From the NCBI GenBank assembly GCA_028292565.1, contig JAQGMD010000322.1, forward strand, positions 1-34,925: a stretch of 34,925 nt of DNA, written 5' to 3'. The notes under the pieces were generated by a model. It saw only the letters and a list, made by a program, of their open reading frames with translations. It was not told the origin of the DNA and ran no database searches. The position numbers were made by a program, and so were the translations under genes. Numbering within the stretch: the first letter of the stretch is position 1; each line of letters starts with the position of its first letter. Positions 8,717 to 17,978 of this stretch are shown here, in pieces. Origin of the DNA: Burkholderia sp. (GTDB lineage Bacteria; Pseudomonadota; Gammaproteobacteria; Burkholderiales; Burkholderiaceae).

Positions 8717-9958
8717 CTTAGCCCGCTTCACCAGCACCACCCCATCTCGCCCCTCAAGCACAACCGACTTCACAGGTAGCCCATTGTTCAACTGCGGCGC
8801 CTGCCGCCCCCGAAAATGCGCATACCCCTCCCCCGCGGCCACTCGCCGCGGCAGTATGCCTGGATTGACCAGCACCATCCCGTTTTCAAACCGCCGCCGA
8901 TACACCCCGTTCCGCCATGCCTTCACCTGCGGCGGATCAATTGCCTTCCCAAGCCGAACGTCGTACTCATCAAACCATGGCACGCTGCTATACCCTTTGC
9001 CGACATCGGTGAACGAAAAGTACCCATCATTCATCAGGCATGAACCAAGCGCGAACCGAAGCAACCGGTAATCGCGCGGGCTTCCGACAACATTGAAACC
9101 GACGATGCGCGGCGCGCCGAGGTTGCCGAAGACGGCGTGGTAGCGCCCCATCATTCCATCCCATCCGTTCTTCGAATACAAAGACCACGAGTACCCCATC
9201 AGTCCTTCGAGAAAAACCCCCTGCAGCTTTCCTTTGTATTCCGGGAAGGACAAATCGTTATCCGCATTTCCCATCTGGATACGTTCCGGCGCAAGCTGAT
9301 GTGCCTGTTTCCAATGCGTGGCCTGCGCAAGTCGGAAAGCCTGTTGAATGCGCGGATCGTCACCCGCCTGGTTCTTCCCTTCCCTCTTCCAGTCTGCGGA
9401 GGCAATGCGCTGTTTCAACATCACATTGTCGAAGTACCAGATATCAAATTCCGGAACCGGCTTGAAAAACACCCGGTAGTCGCGCCGTGCCAGCCACTGG
9501 GGATAACGATCGCCATTGTCGTCGGGCCTGGTCCAATCGGTGAGGTTGATGTCCCATGCGTGATACTGGCTGGTCCATTGCACCCGTTCGCCGGCGGCCT
9601 TCCTGAGCCACCAGTCCTGGCTATCAAGCTTGTGCTGCTTGTCATGTTCGGCCGTGTCTTCCTTGTCGTCATTGGCCTCGTTGAGCAGCGTGTATTGCCC
9701 CACCAGCATGTCCGGGTTCAGGCGCTTGAGCTCGCGTACCGCGTCGCGCATCGGTTGCTCCGATCGTCTCTCTCCCCAGCCACGATAAAACCCGAGGATG
9801 ACGATATCCATGCGCGCGAGCTGCTTTTGGTAAACGGGATCGTCGTAGTTCTTTTCGCCGATGTTCATTCCCATCAGGCGTGGAAAACCGTCATCGGCAC
9901 TAACGGATCCGACTGACAAGACGACAAGCAAGGGCAGCATACACAAACGTAGCGACAT
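8711..9958 (-). CDS. Exported glycoside-hydrolase-like protein (GHL15 type)
   Basis: This 415-aa protein has a signal peptide (hydrophobic residues 5-19, probable cleavage after SVSA at 21), so it should be periplasmic or secreted. The mature part resembles the putative glycosyl hydrolase families with TIM-barrel folds, probably GHL15: MDIVILGFYRGWG, DIWYFDNVM and GVFLEGLMGY carry acidic residues on predicted strand ends. The assignment is from motif resemblance, not from a search. It is the last gene of the EPS operon, 6 bp after the flippase, with GGTGA as a modest ribosome site. EPS operons often include a hydrolase that trims the polymer or clears misplaced polymer from the periplasm. The substrate is unknown. 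Confidence 0.62.
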   Translation of the reverse strand: MSLRLCMLPLLVVLSVGSVSADDGFPRLMGMNIGEKNYDDPVYQKQLARMDIVILGFYRGWGERRSEQPMRDAVRELKRLNPDMLVGQYTLLNEANDDKEDTAEHDKQHKLDSQDWWLRKAAGERVQWTSQYHAWDINLTDWTRPDDNGDRYPQWLARRDYRVFFKPVPEFDIWYFDNVMLKQRIASADWKREGKNQAGDDPRIQQAFRLAQATHWKQAHQLAPERIQMGNADNDLSFPEYKGKLQGVFLEGLMGYSWSLYSKNGWDGMMGRYHAVFGNLGAPRIVGFNVVGSPRDYRLLRFALGSCLMNDGYFSFTDVGKGYSSVPWFDEYDVRLGKAIDPPQVKAWRNGVYRRRFENGMVLVNPGILPRRVAAGEGYAHFRGRQAPQLNNGLPVKSVVLEGRDGVVLVKRAKK

Positions 9959-9964
9959 GGATGT

Positions 9965-11416
9965 TCACCGGTATTGCCTGATCAGCACGCCGAGGTGTTT
10001 CAGGCCGCCGGTCAGGATGAAAAAGGGCATGAACAAGGACACATAAACGGTGACCTTGAATACCAAGGTCACCACCGCGTATTCACTGATGCTGGCCGGT
10101 AGCCATGCAACGCCTGAGATGGCAATGCAGGTCCCGAGCAAGGTCGGCAATAATGCGCCCCAGTCCAGCATCTGGTGCACGCCCCTGCCTAAGGTGCGTG
10201 CCACCATTCTCAGCGACAGCAGCTCGCTGATGGCCATCGTCAGCACGCTGCCGAACGCCGCGCCGACCAGGCCCCAGTGCATCACGCCAATGATGCTGAA
10301 TATTACCGAGACAGCCAGGCAGCCGGCGCTGTTGATGACCGCAAAACGTCCCTTATTGAGTGCCGGCAGCACATGGCCTACGGCGAACATGTTCATCATC
10401 ATGCCGATCAGGTACACCTGCATGATCGGCGCCGCCTGTTGATAGCGGCTGGTATAGACGATTTGAACCAGCTCCGGGGCTGTGGCGAACATAGCGCCGA
10501 CAACCGGCACCAGAAACAGCGCAGTGGCGCCATTACTGCTTGCAATCAGCCGCGCCGCTTGTGCCGAATCGCCTTGCGCATGCGCGCGATTGAGTCGCGG
10601 CATCATCGCGTTGAATACCGGTTGGCGTATCAGAGTGGCTATCGGCAGCACGACGGAGGCAATGGAGAATGTCGCGTACATCGCCGGCGACAGCATGCTG
10701 ATGACGACCCATTGATCGGCCTGCGTGCGCAACAGGAACAAGGCATTGCCCACGGCAAAAGGCAGCGCATACGCGAGTTGCCTTTTCAGCGCGGCCATCT
10801 GCCATGTGAGCTTGCCGTCCGCATGCGTCCGGATGTACCAGGCAAGGACGAACAATCTTGCGGCCGCCACCATCAACATCGCAAAAGCGACCCCGGCGAT
10901 ATCCGACGTCGTCAACGCGGCCGCAGTTAACAGCACGGCCCTCAGCACGGCCAGCCCGATGGTGGCGCGCGCCTGCCATGACGCCCTTCCATCGGCGGTC
11001 GGCAATACATCGAGCAGGGCCGACACCACCGACAGAGCGAGGAACAGCGCGGACCAGCCATGCGTCCGGAAGAACAGGTCTCTTGCCGCATCCTGCAGCC
11101 ACGGGTTCCAGCCGCTGGTCACGGCGCCGGACACACAGCCAGCGGCGATCAGCCAGACCAGCACGTTGCCGATATAAAGCCGCTTCTGGCCCTGTCCCGC
11201 GCGCGCGAGGTAAAAGAACAGCGATTGCGGCATGAATGCCGGCGCAATGGCGAACGCCGTGGCCGCCATCAACCACAACAAGCGATACTGGCCGAAAGCC
11301 ACTTCATCCAGATGGCGCACCAGGATGACCGGCACCAGCAACTGGAGTCCGTATTCGACACCGCCAGCCAACGCGAGCACGGCCGCGCTGCGGCGCATGT
11401 TCCCTTCAGGCGGCAT
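9965..11416 (-). CDS. Wzx-type polysaccharide flippase (MOP/PST superfamily)
   Basis: This 483-aa integral membrane protein has about 12-14 hydrophobic segments from residue 8 to the C terminus. It fits the O-antigen/EPS flippase family that moves undecaprenyl-linked repeat units across the inner membrane. Typical traits are the N-terminal ALAGGVEYGLQLLVPVILVR segment, the LIRQPVFNAMMPRLNRAHAQGD loop near the middle and the paired C-terminal helices. The ATG at 11416 lies inside the preceding gene (11-bp overlap) and has AGAGGA at correct spacing. The next ATG, at 11398, has AAGGGA only 2 nt away. It belongs to the same minus-strand operon as the polymerase and EpsF. Confidence 0.85.
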   Translation of the reverse strand: MPPEGNMRRSAAVLALAGGVEYGLQLLVPVILVRHLDEVAFGQYRLLWLMAATAFAIAPAFMPQSLFFYLARAGQGQKRLYIGNVLVWLIAAGCVSGAVTSGWNPWLQDAARDLFFRTHGWSALFLALSVVSALLDVLPTADGRASWQARATIGLAVLRAVLLTAAALTTSDIAGVAFAMLMVAAARLFVLAWYIRTHADGKLTWQMAALKRQLAYALPFAVGNALFLLRTQADQWVVISMLSPAMYATFSIASVVLPIATLIRQPVFNAMMPRLNRAHAQGDSAQAARLIASSNGATALFLVPVVGAMFATAPELVQIVYTSRYQQAAPIMQVYLIGMMMNMFAVGHVLPALNKGRFAVINSAGCLAVSVIFSIIGVMHWGLVGAAFGSVLTMAISELLSLRMVARTLGRGVHQMLDWGALLPTLLGTCIAISGVAWLPASISEYAVVTLVFKVTVYVSLFMPFFILTGGLKHLGVLIRQYR

Positions 11417-12575
11417 TGAAGTCCTCTACCTGAACCGGCGCCCGCACCAGCCTGGTAAAGAGCTCCGCGTAGGCATCGGCCATGAGCTTCACGGAAAACC
11501 GCTGAGCCGTCAGCGACCGCGCACGTGCGCCCAATTGCCGGCATTTTTCGCGGTCATGCAATTTATGCAGCGCATCGACCAGAGACGCGATGTCCCCCCG
11601 GGCGTACAGGTATCCGTTGTCGCCGTCGGTCACCTGTTCCGCCGCGCCGCCGATCATGCTCATCACCATAGGTTTGCCGAGGGCCATCGCCTCCAGCGCG
11701 GCGATCGAAAATGTTTCCACATGGTGCGACACGATAGTCATTACGTCGCAGGCGGCAACGGAAGGCCGCACATCGTCCAGGAAGCCGGTGATCCTGACAT
11801 GCGCTGACAGACCCATCGATTCGATCTTGCGCTCGATTTCCGTCCGCTCGGGTCCGTCGCCGATCAACAGGCACTTGGCCTCCACGCCGGCCGATCGCAG
11901 ACGGGCCAGCGCATTCAGCAGATCGGCGTGCGCCTTCTCGATCCGCATCGCGGCGCAAATACCTATGACGTAGTCGCCGGCGGAGAAGCCGTGGCTTTCG
12001 CGCACTGCCGTTTTGCGCAGCTCCGTGTAGCGATCGGTGAAGTGGTCGATGTCGATGCCATTGTGAATGACCACATCTTTGCGGGCCCTGAGCGCCCGCG
12101 CACGCCAGTATTTTCTCTGGCTTTCGCATACATACACCAGCATGTGGCTGGCCAGGAATATCGGCCGGTAAAACAGCATCTCGAGCTGGCCCTTGAGCGA
12201 ACCGATCGACGTGGTATGAAAGATCTCCATCACGCGCGGCCGCTGCCCTGAAGCGGCGCGCGCGAGCCAGCCATAGAGCAACGAGTAATTGTTGGTGCAG
12301 ACGACAATGTCGATCGCGTCGTCACGGATTTTTTCGGCCAGCCGGCGCGCTGCGCGCAAGTCGACCTTGCTGGACACATGGCAGCAGAATGTGCCACCTT
12401 CGAGCCGCTTGCGGTCGAGCTGCGGCAACAGCGTTTCGTCGTTTTTCAGGTACGCAAGCGCAAGGCGGAAACGCGTTGTGTCGAGCGTATTGAGCAACGT
12501 GACCACGTGCTTTTCCGCACCGCCGAACGTCAGGGAATTGACGATGAAAAGCAGGTTGATGCGTTGGTGTTCCAT
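11406..12575 (-). CDS. Glycosyltransferase family 4
   Basis: This 389-aa GT-B fold retaining glycosyltransferase probably adds one sugar of the EPS repeat unit on the cytoplasmic face of the inner membrane. The N-terminal domain opens with LLFIVNSLTFGGAEKHVV, the GGAE loop typical of GT4. The C-terminal donor-binding domain shows GDGPERTEIE and the EX7E motif in ETFSIAALEAMALGKP. It overlaps the previous gene by 46 bp and the flippase by 11 bp, which indicates tight translational coupling. The donor sugar cannot be read from the sequence. Confidence 0.88.
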   Translation of the reverse strand: MEHQRINLLFIVNSLTFGGAEKHVVTLLNTLDTTRFRLALAYLKNDETLLPQLDRKRLEGGTFCCHVSSKVDLRAARRLAEKIRDDAIDIVVCTNNYSLLYGWLARAASGQRPRVMEIFHTTSIGSLKGQLEMLFYRPIFLASHMLVYVCESQRKYWRARALRARKDVVIHNGIDIDHFTDRYTELRKTAVRESHGFSAGDYVIGICAAMRIEKAHADLLNALARLRSAGVEAKCLLIGDGPERTEIERKIESMGLSAHVRITGFLDDVRPSVAACDVMTIVSHHVETFSIAALEAMALGKPMVMSMIGGAAEQVTDGDNGYLYARGDIASLVDALHKLHDREKCRQLGARARSLTAQRFSVKLMADAYAELFTRLVRAPVQVEDFNAA

Positions 12576-13675
12576 AGGCAGGCTCTGTGAAAAAGTTCCA
12601 GATAAGGTGCGAGGATGCGGTCCTCGCCATAAGTATTGGTCATATACGCCGTGCAGCGCTTGCTCGCGGTCAGCCAGGCGGATTGATCATTCAGGAGCGC
12701 GGTGATCGCGTTAGCCATCTGGTCCGGCGACGACACCGCGGCCCCAAGCTGTTCGCGCCGGATGACGGAATCCGGATCGAAGAACGCCACTACCGGCGTA
12801 CCGCGCACCCAGGCCTGCAGATAGGAGTTGGGAAAGCCTTCCGTATCGGAAGTGTTGACGAAAAGACGTGCACGCCCGTACCTGTGACCGACATCGTGAT
12901 AAGGAACGGGGCCGTGAAAAACGAGATTAGGCAGAGCGGCGGCCTGGCGCATGATCGTCCGGTACAAATCGCCGGCACGTGGCTGAGGGCCGCCGACCAT
13001 GTGAAACTTCAGGTCCTGCAGTTTTACCGCAAGCGCGAGGAACAGGTCGGGTCGTTTGAACTGCCGCAGGTTATTCACCCACAGCACATCGATATCGCGC
13101 TCGGTTTCCGGCTCGGGGGGATCGACCAGCATCTCCGCCACCTCGCTGTGCAAGCCGTAATTGTCGAACATCGCGCGTTGCTGTTTGCGGCTCTGCGCGA
13201 GGATTCCGTGCGCGTGCCGCAAGCCGTATTCATAAAACTTCCGGTCGCGCCAGTACCTGATCAGCAAGCTGTCCGGTTCGCAATCGGTATCGTGGGCGAC
13301 CCTGAATACGAATTTGCGTCGGGCGCGTTTGCAAAACAGCGCCAGCAAGCCCAGGTGCATGCCGGCGCAGCTGGCGTAATACAGGTCGGCATCCGCCCTG
13401 TGCAGCGCCGACCACAGGCCGGTCCAGCGCGGATGGAGATAGCGCAGCAAGGGTATGCCTGCCTGCGCCCGAAAAGCCTTGTAGGTGACCACGTCGTCCC
13501 AGCAGGCGCCGTCGGCCTGGCCATAGTCGTACACCACCATGCTGACCTCATGGCCGCGGCGCGCCAATGCCTTCGCCAGCAACGTATGCTGCACCTGTTC
13601 GCCGCCGATGCCGTGCCGATTGTATTCAGGCGCGAGCACCGGCAGGTTTTCATAGCCGAGGAAGCAGATTTTCAT
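12530..13675 (-). CDS. Glycosyltransferase family 4 (EX7Q variant)
   Basis: This 381-aa GT-B glycosyltransferase has the N-terminal glycine-rich acceptor loop (RHGIGGEQVQHTLLAKAL). Its C-terminal donor domain carries WVNNLRQFKRPDLFLALA and EGFPNSYLQAWVRGTPVV. In that last motif the second glutamate of EX7E is Gln, a variant seen in part of the family. It starts 4 bp inside the polymerase gene (ATGA overlap). It ends 46 bp inside the following glycosyltransferase, and its last 15 or so residues (CLWNTNASTCFSSSIP) look unconserved. It probably builds the EPS repeat unit; donor and acceptor are unknown. Confidence 0.85.
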   Translation of the reverse strand: MKICFLGYENLPVLAPEYNRHGIGGEQVQHTLLAKALARRGHEVSMVVYDYGQADGACWDDVVTYKAFRAQAGIPLLRYLHPRWTGLWSALHRADADLYYASCAGMHLGLLALFCKRARRKFVFRVAHDTDCEPDSLLIRYWRDRKFYEYGLRHAHGILAQSRKQQRAMFDNYGLHSEVAEMLVDPPEPETERDIDVLWVNNLRQFKRPDLFLALAVKLQDLKFHMVGGPQPRAGDLYRTIMRQAAALPNLVFHGPVPYHDVGHRYGRARLFVNTSDTEGFPNSYLQAWVRGTPVVAFFDPDSVIRREQLGAAVSSPDQMANAITALLNDQSAWLTASKRCTAYMTNTYGEDRILAPYLELFHRACLWNTNASTCFSSSIP

Positions 13676-15168
13676 ATGGCCACCGGATGACGGCTGTGAA
13701 AGTCATGCGCAATAAGGTTTGCTTCATTCCTTGCCATCATCCCTATCGCGATGCCATAGGCGAGCCAGAGAAATGTTTGCGGGAAGGTCGGCGTAAAGCG
13801 ATCGTCGGTCAGGCCTTGCACCAGCAGCAGCAGGATGCAGGCCATAGCGCCACGGAAGAAGCCGCGCCAGATCGGCTCGGTGGATTGTTCCGCCAGCGCG
13901 CTGAAGATCCGGCGCATATGCCAGAAGAACAGGGCAATCACCAGCACGCCGAGCACACCGAGGTCGAGCAGCACGCCAAGATAGGCGCTATGCGGATGGG
14001 CTACCTTGAGTATGGCGCCGCGCTGCGCCGCCTCGGACCACAGGATGGCGTTGAGGCCGTTGCCCACAAGGGGGCTCGCTTGTACATCGGGCAGCAGCGG
14101 CCGCCATATACCGTCGAGCCGGCCTGCGGAGATCGTGTCGAGGTTCCTGTCCTGTGCCCCCAGGGTGGCGCGTTCGACCACCGCGTTCGGGATCACCAGT
14201 ATCGCTGCGGGAATCAGCACCAAGCCGAACAGCATGATGCTGAACTTCCTTTGCGTGTACAGGAACCAGGCCATCACGGCTAGAAAGCCGATGTAAGCGC
14301 CGCGCGAGAAAGTCAGCATGATCGCCGTGACCAGGACAACGATGACGAGGCCGAGCATCCACTTTGCTAAACCGCCGGGCATGTTGATGAAACAGAACAA
14401 GGCCAATGCGAACGCCATATTGAACATCAGGCCGAACTCATTGGCGTGCATGCCAAGCGCTGTCAATGCGCCTCTCGATTCGCTGTGTGCCAGTTCGGCC
14501 AACGAGAAACCGGCGCCGGCCAGGTAAGCAACCGTCGCAATCGGCAATATGATGGCGGAGAAGAACAGCGCTACCAGGAAGACCGTCGGACGGCGCGCAT
14601 TTCTGATGGCAATGGAAAGCATGTACGCGGTAATCAGGATCAGCACCGGCTTCAGGAAAACATCGCGCATGTATCCGAGCGGCGTATTGAAATTGACGAT
14701 CTGCAAGGCCTGGTAATAGGGAGGAATCGAAGAGACCTGGAACGCGCCATGCAGGGCGGCCAGCGTCATTGCCGCCAGGTAGATCCAGAAGGCGCGCGGA
14801 AAGCCGGGCACTGCGAGTTCACCACGATGGAACAGGAACATGAAGAGCAGTGATGTCGCGGTCATCAACAGCGTCGCGTTAAGCGGGTTGAACCCGGTGA
14901 TGCCGAACAGCTCCCGCGGAATGAGGCTGGTCGCACTCAGGGGCAACAGGACCAGCGCGAGCAGGATGCCCGCGCGGTAATCGCCGATGGCGATGGCCAT
15001 GACGAGTGCAAACGATAGCGATATCAGCGCCGCGATTCCGCCGAACACTCCGGCCACGACTCCGATCAGCAGCGAAGCAAAGACGCCTCCTGATACGAGC
15101 AGCATGGAGGACTTGCTGTGGTCGATGCCGAGGGACCTGGCGGGGTGTTTTAGCTGTGAGGGCTGCAC
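13672..15168 (-). CDS. Wzy/O-antigen-ligase-like EPS polymerase
   Basis: This 498-aa polytopic membrane protein has about 11-12 hydrophobic segments and the Wzy_C-type central region with LTFSRGAYIGFLAVMAW. A large periplasmic loop (about residues 330-390) follows, as expected of enzymes that polymerise lipid-linked repeat units in the periplasm. A GTG start was chosen because AGGAG lies 9 nt upstream and the upstream frame encodes an Arg/Trp-rich stretch overlapping epsG. An ATG 21 codons later is possible. Its place between epsG and the glycosyltransferases supports a polymerase role over an O-antigen ligase role, but sequence alone cannot separate them. Confidence 0.8.
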   Translation of the reverse strand: MQPSQLKHPARSLGIDHSKSSMLLVSGGVFASLLIGVVAGVFGGIAALISLSFALVMAIAIGDYRAGILLALVLLPLSATSLIPRELFGITGFNPLNATLLMTATSLLFMFLFHRGELAVPGFPRAFWIYLAAMTLAALHGAFQVSSIPPYYQALQIVNFNTPLGYMRDVFLKPVLILITAYMLSIAIRNARRPTVFLVALFFSAIILPIATVAYLAGAGFSLAELAHSESRGALTALGMHANEFGLMFNMAFALALFCFINMPGGLAKWMLGLVIVVLVTAIMLTFSRGAYIGFLAVMAWFLYTQRKFSIMLFGLVLIPAAILVIPNAVVERATLGAQDRNLDTISAGRLDGIWRPLLPDVQASPLVGNGLNAILWSEAAQRGAILKVAHPHSAYLGVLLDLGVLGVLVIALFFWHMRRIFSALAEQSTEPIWRGFFRGAMACILLLLVQGLTDDRFTPTFPQTFLWLAYGIAIGMMARNEANLIAHDFHSRHPVAI

Positions 15169-15193
15169 GATGAAGGGCTCCTGTGCCGGAGGT

Positions 15194-16081
15194 TCAAAAC
15201 TCAACCAGCACCGACGCCACCACTTCCGCCCCCGCCCGCCCCAACTGCGCACTCACAGCATCAAGCTCAGTCAGGTTGGTCACATCCTTCCGGCAAACCA
15301 GCAGCACGCCTCCCACGCGGGCGGCAATGGCGAGCGCATCCGCCCCCGCCGAGAATGCAGGCACATCGATCAGTATCACGTCGAACCGGCTCGCCAGGCT
15401 CTCGCTGACCTCATCAAACGAATCGCGGCTGATCAGTTCCTGTGGATTCGGCGGACGCGTGCCGGCCGGCAGCACAGCGAGATGGATGAAGGAATCGACT
15501 TTGGAAAAGGTTTCGATGCCGGCGCGGTTGGCGAGAATATCCGACAGGCCCTGTCTTGCCGACAGTCCGAAAATTTCATGCTGGCGCGGACGGCGCAGGT
15601 TGGCGTCGATCAGCAAGGTCCGTTCGCCGAGTTGCGCGAACACCACCGCAAGGTTCGCAGCGAACAGACTGACCCCCTCGCCCTGGTTGACGCCGGCCAG
15701 CACCAGGGTCCGCTTGCCGCGCCCAAACCAGTGCTGCATAAGCTGGGTGCGAACCGCGCGCAGGGTCTCCACCTGGGGACTGAACGGTTGATAGGCGGCC
15801 ACCAGTTCCGGCGGGTACTTGCCCTGGCCCGGCTGCAGGTAGTGATAGTCGAACTGGCGTGCCAGCGCCTGCTGCACATCGGTCTCGGTAACCAGGTTCA
15901 ACAGCTGCGCCGCTTCGCCAAAGCGCAGGCCATGCCTTTTCTGGATGCCCAGCACGCGCTCGATGTCCTTCGGCGTGAGCTTGCCCTGCTCCACGAAGAT
16001 GCCCCCCATGCTGGCGCCCTTGCTGGATGGTTCTCCGGGTTTGACGGGCAGTGTTGCTACCGGATGGACTGGCTGCTCCAT
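15194..16081 (-). CDS. epsG: EpsG-like chain-length tyrosine-kinase homolog, degenerate P-loop
   Basis: This 295-aa protein resembles EpsG, the cytoplasmic BY-kinase-like partner of EpsF in chain-length control. Residues 25-85 form a small N-terminal domain (FVEQGKLTPKDIERVLGIQK) and the rest is a ParA/MinD-like ATPase fold. Walker A' (TLLIDANLRRPRQ, D159) and Walker B (VILIDVP, D239) are present. The P-loop reads NQGEGVS, so Val137 stands where BY-kinases have Lys and the EpsG group often Arg. The C terminus (VVASVLVEF) has no tyrosine cluster. It may therefore be a weak or inactive kinase acting as a structural partner. It has a good AAAGGGG site 6 nt before the ATG and lies 18 bp after epsF. 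Confidence 0.85.
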   Translation of the reverse strand: MEQPVHPVATLPVKPGEPSSKGASMGGIFVEQGKLTPKDIERVLGIQKRHGLRFGEAAQLLNLVTETDVQQALARQFDYHYLQPGQGKYPPELVAAYQPFSPQVETLRAVRTQLMQHWFGRGKRTLVLAGVNQGEGVSLFAANLAVVFAQLGERTLLIDANLRRPRQHEIFGLSARQGLSDILANRAGIETFSKVDSFIHLAVLPAGTRPPNPQELISRDSFDEVSESLASRFDVILIDVPAFSAGADALAIAARVGGVLLVCRKDVTNLTELDAVSAQLGRAGAEVVASVLVEF

Positions 16082-16099
16082 ACTGTTCCCCTTTCCTGA

Positions 16100-17506
16100 T
16101 TAGAAAACGCCGCGGTACGGTAGCGACATTCTTGGCATTCCCACACGCCGGCGGCCGGAATCCCCCCAGGTCATCACGCCGAACACCGGCGCCCGGAGTG
16201 CCTTCACCAGGTCATTCGCCGACCGTACGCGGCGGTCCAGCATCTCGACCAGCATCGCAACGCCGATGCCGAGCATGGTGCCGAGGAACAGCGACAACAG
16301 CGTGTTGAGCAAAACGTTCGGAGAGGCAGGTTTGAGCGGCGCCAGCGCCGGGTTCAGCACCGCGGCATCGCCCTGGTTGGACTGGCCTTCGAAATTGGCC
16401 TGTGTCAATCGCTGTGCCGCAGTCTCATACGCGCGTTGCGCATTGTCCCTCTCGTTGGCCAGTAACCTGAGCCGGTCCTGCATGCGGTTGAACTCGAGCA
16501 CCTTGGTCTTTTGCGCTTCCAGGGCGGCCCGAAGCTCCGCTTCGCGCTGCTGCAGGATGCGGGTGCTGCTGACCATGCTGTTGGACGCAATCCTGATCTG
16601 GCCATTGAGCTCCGCGCGCAGCCTGTCGACCTCGGCCTTCGCTTGCTGATACTGCGGATGTTCATCCATGTACCGCTTTTGAACGCCGGCAAACCGCTGG
16701 TCCGCCTGGGCGAGTTGCATCTTCAGGTTCTGGATCAACGGATTGGCGAGTATGTCGGGAGACTCGGCAGCGCCATTACCTCGCGCATCGCCACGGCGTG
16801 ATGAGACGTCCATCCTCTGCCCCTGCGCGATCGTCAGCTGAGCGGAAAGATCATTCAGTCGGGCCGTTTCGACGTCCAGCCGGGCGTCCCCGCTGACGAT
16901 GCCGTTCTCCTGCTGATAACTCGACACCTTTTTCTGCGCTTTCTCGAATTGTTCGCGCAGCAGCGTGAGCTGCGCATTGAAGTGACCGGCGGCCTTTCTG
17001 GAGGGATCCACCTTCAACTGAAGGCTGAGTTGCTGATAGGCGGCGGCGAAGGCATTGGCAATGCTGGCGGCGCGCTCGGGGTCGGTATCGCGAAAGCTGA
17101 TGCTGAGTATGCTGCTCTCGCGCGATGGGGCGACATCGAGTCGCTTCAGAAGGCGCTCGGCTTGCCAGGCGCGGATGTCGCCTTTGCCCCGGGTATCGCT
17201 GGCGAACCGGCGCCGGGTTGCCGCACCTTCGGCGAGCTTGAGGTCATCCACCACCTTCAACGCGGTATTCATGCTCTTGATGACCTCCACCTGCGTGGAC
17301 ATGAAGCCGGGCATCAATTGCGACGGCAACGTGAATCCGGTGACCGGATCGGTGCCCTTGTAATTGACGACGAGCGTCGTGGTGGCCTTGTACGTGCTGG
17401 GCATCAGCAGGCTGACCGCAAATGCCACGAACACGGTAATGCCCAGCATCAGCAAGACTATCCTGGAACGCGCCGCAAGAATCAGCAGAAATCTGGAGAG
17501 ATTCAT
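16100..17506 (-). CDS. epsF: EpsF-like chain-length determinant (Wzz superfamily)
   Basis: This 468-aa polysaccharide co-polymerase sits in the inner membrane and sets EPS chain length with the polymerase. It has a Wzz N-terminal domain with a membrane segment (about residues 15-36), a long periplasmic coiled coil (about 170-370, e.g. LTLLREQFEKAQKKVSSYQQ) and a second membrane segment (about 405-425). A short cytoplasmic tail (MLDRRVRSANDLVKALRAPV) follows. This matches the EpsF family; the kinase domain is the separate epsG next door. It is the first recognised gene of the minus-strand EPS operon. Its ribosome site is weak (AAGTGGG shortly before the ATG). Confidence 0.88.
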   Translation of the reverse strand: MNLSRFLLILAARSRIVLLMLGITVFVAFAVSLLMPSTYKATTTLVVNYKGTDPVTGFTLPSQLMPGFMSTQVEVIKSMNTALKVVDDLKLAEGAATRRRFASDTRGKGDIRAWQAERLLKRLDVAPSRESSILSISFRDTDPERAASIANAFAAAYQQLSLQLKVDPSRKAAGHFNAQLTLLREQFEKAQKKVSSYQQENGIVSGDARLDVETARLNDLSAQLTIAQGQRMDVSSRRGDARGNGAAESPDILANPLIQNLKMQLAQADQRFAGVQKRYMDEHPQYQQAKAEVDRLRAELNGQIRIASNSMVSSTRILQQREAELRAALEAQKTKVLEFNRMQDRLRLLANERDNAQRAYETAAQRLTQANFEGQSNQGDAAVLNPALAPLKPASPNVLLNTLLSLFLGTMLGIGVAMLVEMLDRRVRSANDLVKALRAPVFGVMTWGDSGRRRVGMPRMSLPYRGVF

Positions 17507-17515
17507 GGCCCACTT

Positions 17516-17710
17516 TCAAAAGTACTTTGCCGCCGGGCTCAGGTAGCGCCCGGGCAGATTGCGGATGCGCCAATGACCTTCCATCCGCATCTCCACCACC
17601 GAATGGAAAATCCTGTGCAGATTGCTCAACGGAGCCTGGGGCCCGCGCAGGGAAACGATCGAAGCTTTAGATACAACACTACGCAAGCGACTGACTGGCT
17701 GCTTTGACAT
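17516..17710 (-). CDS. Doubtful small open frame just before epsF
   Basis: A 64-codon frame ends 9 bp before epsF. The product would be basic (SKQPVSRLRSVVSKASIVSL at the start, LPGRYLSPAAKYF at the end), with no signal peptide or known motif. GAGG lies only 1 nt before the ATG, too close for a normal ribosome site. Position suggests a leader ORF; sequence gives little support. It may be chance. Confidence 0.22.
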   Translation of the reverse strand: MSKQPVSRLRSVVSKASIVSLRGPQAPLSNLHRIFHSVVEMRMEGHWRIRNLPGRYLSPAAKYF

Positions 17711-17930
17711 GCCTCAGTTCGCGCCGTTATCCCGGTCAGCGGAACAATGTGTGGTGCTGTACATAACTGCTGCTGCTACTCACTTGCGTGCGCGGAAATG
17801 ACGTATGTTGGGATCTGCGGCGCACGCGCCAACCCCAACGTCCGGGACTCCTATGACTGACGGCGTAACTGCACGGTGCGGCGTTGGAAGGGGCTCGCAT
17901 AAAAGCCGTACGATGTGCAAAGCATGAATA

Positions 17931-17948
17931 TTGGGATTAGCATCCCAA
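17931..17948 (-). terminator. Hairpin downstream of the flavoprotein gene, possible weak terminator
   Basis: TTGGGAT and ATCCCAA form a perfect 7-bp stem with a 4-nt loop. On the minus strand it is followed by TATTCAT, a poor U-tract, so termination would be weak. Confidence 0.3.
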
Positions 17949-17978
17949 GCCACGTTCAGCCCTGTAGGTGATAGAGCT

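Noticed and set aside
12587..13690. A 367-codon plus-strand open frame opposite a glycosyltransferase
   Set aside because: It is the antisense shadow of a clear GT4 gene that is coupled to its operon neighbours.
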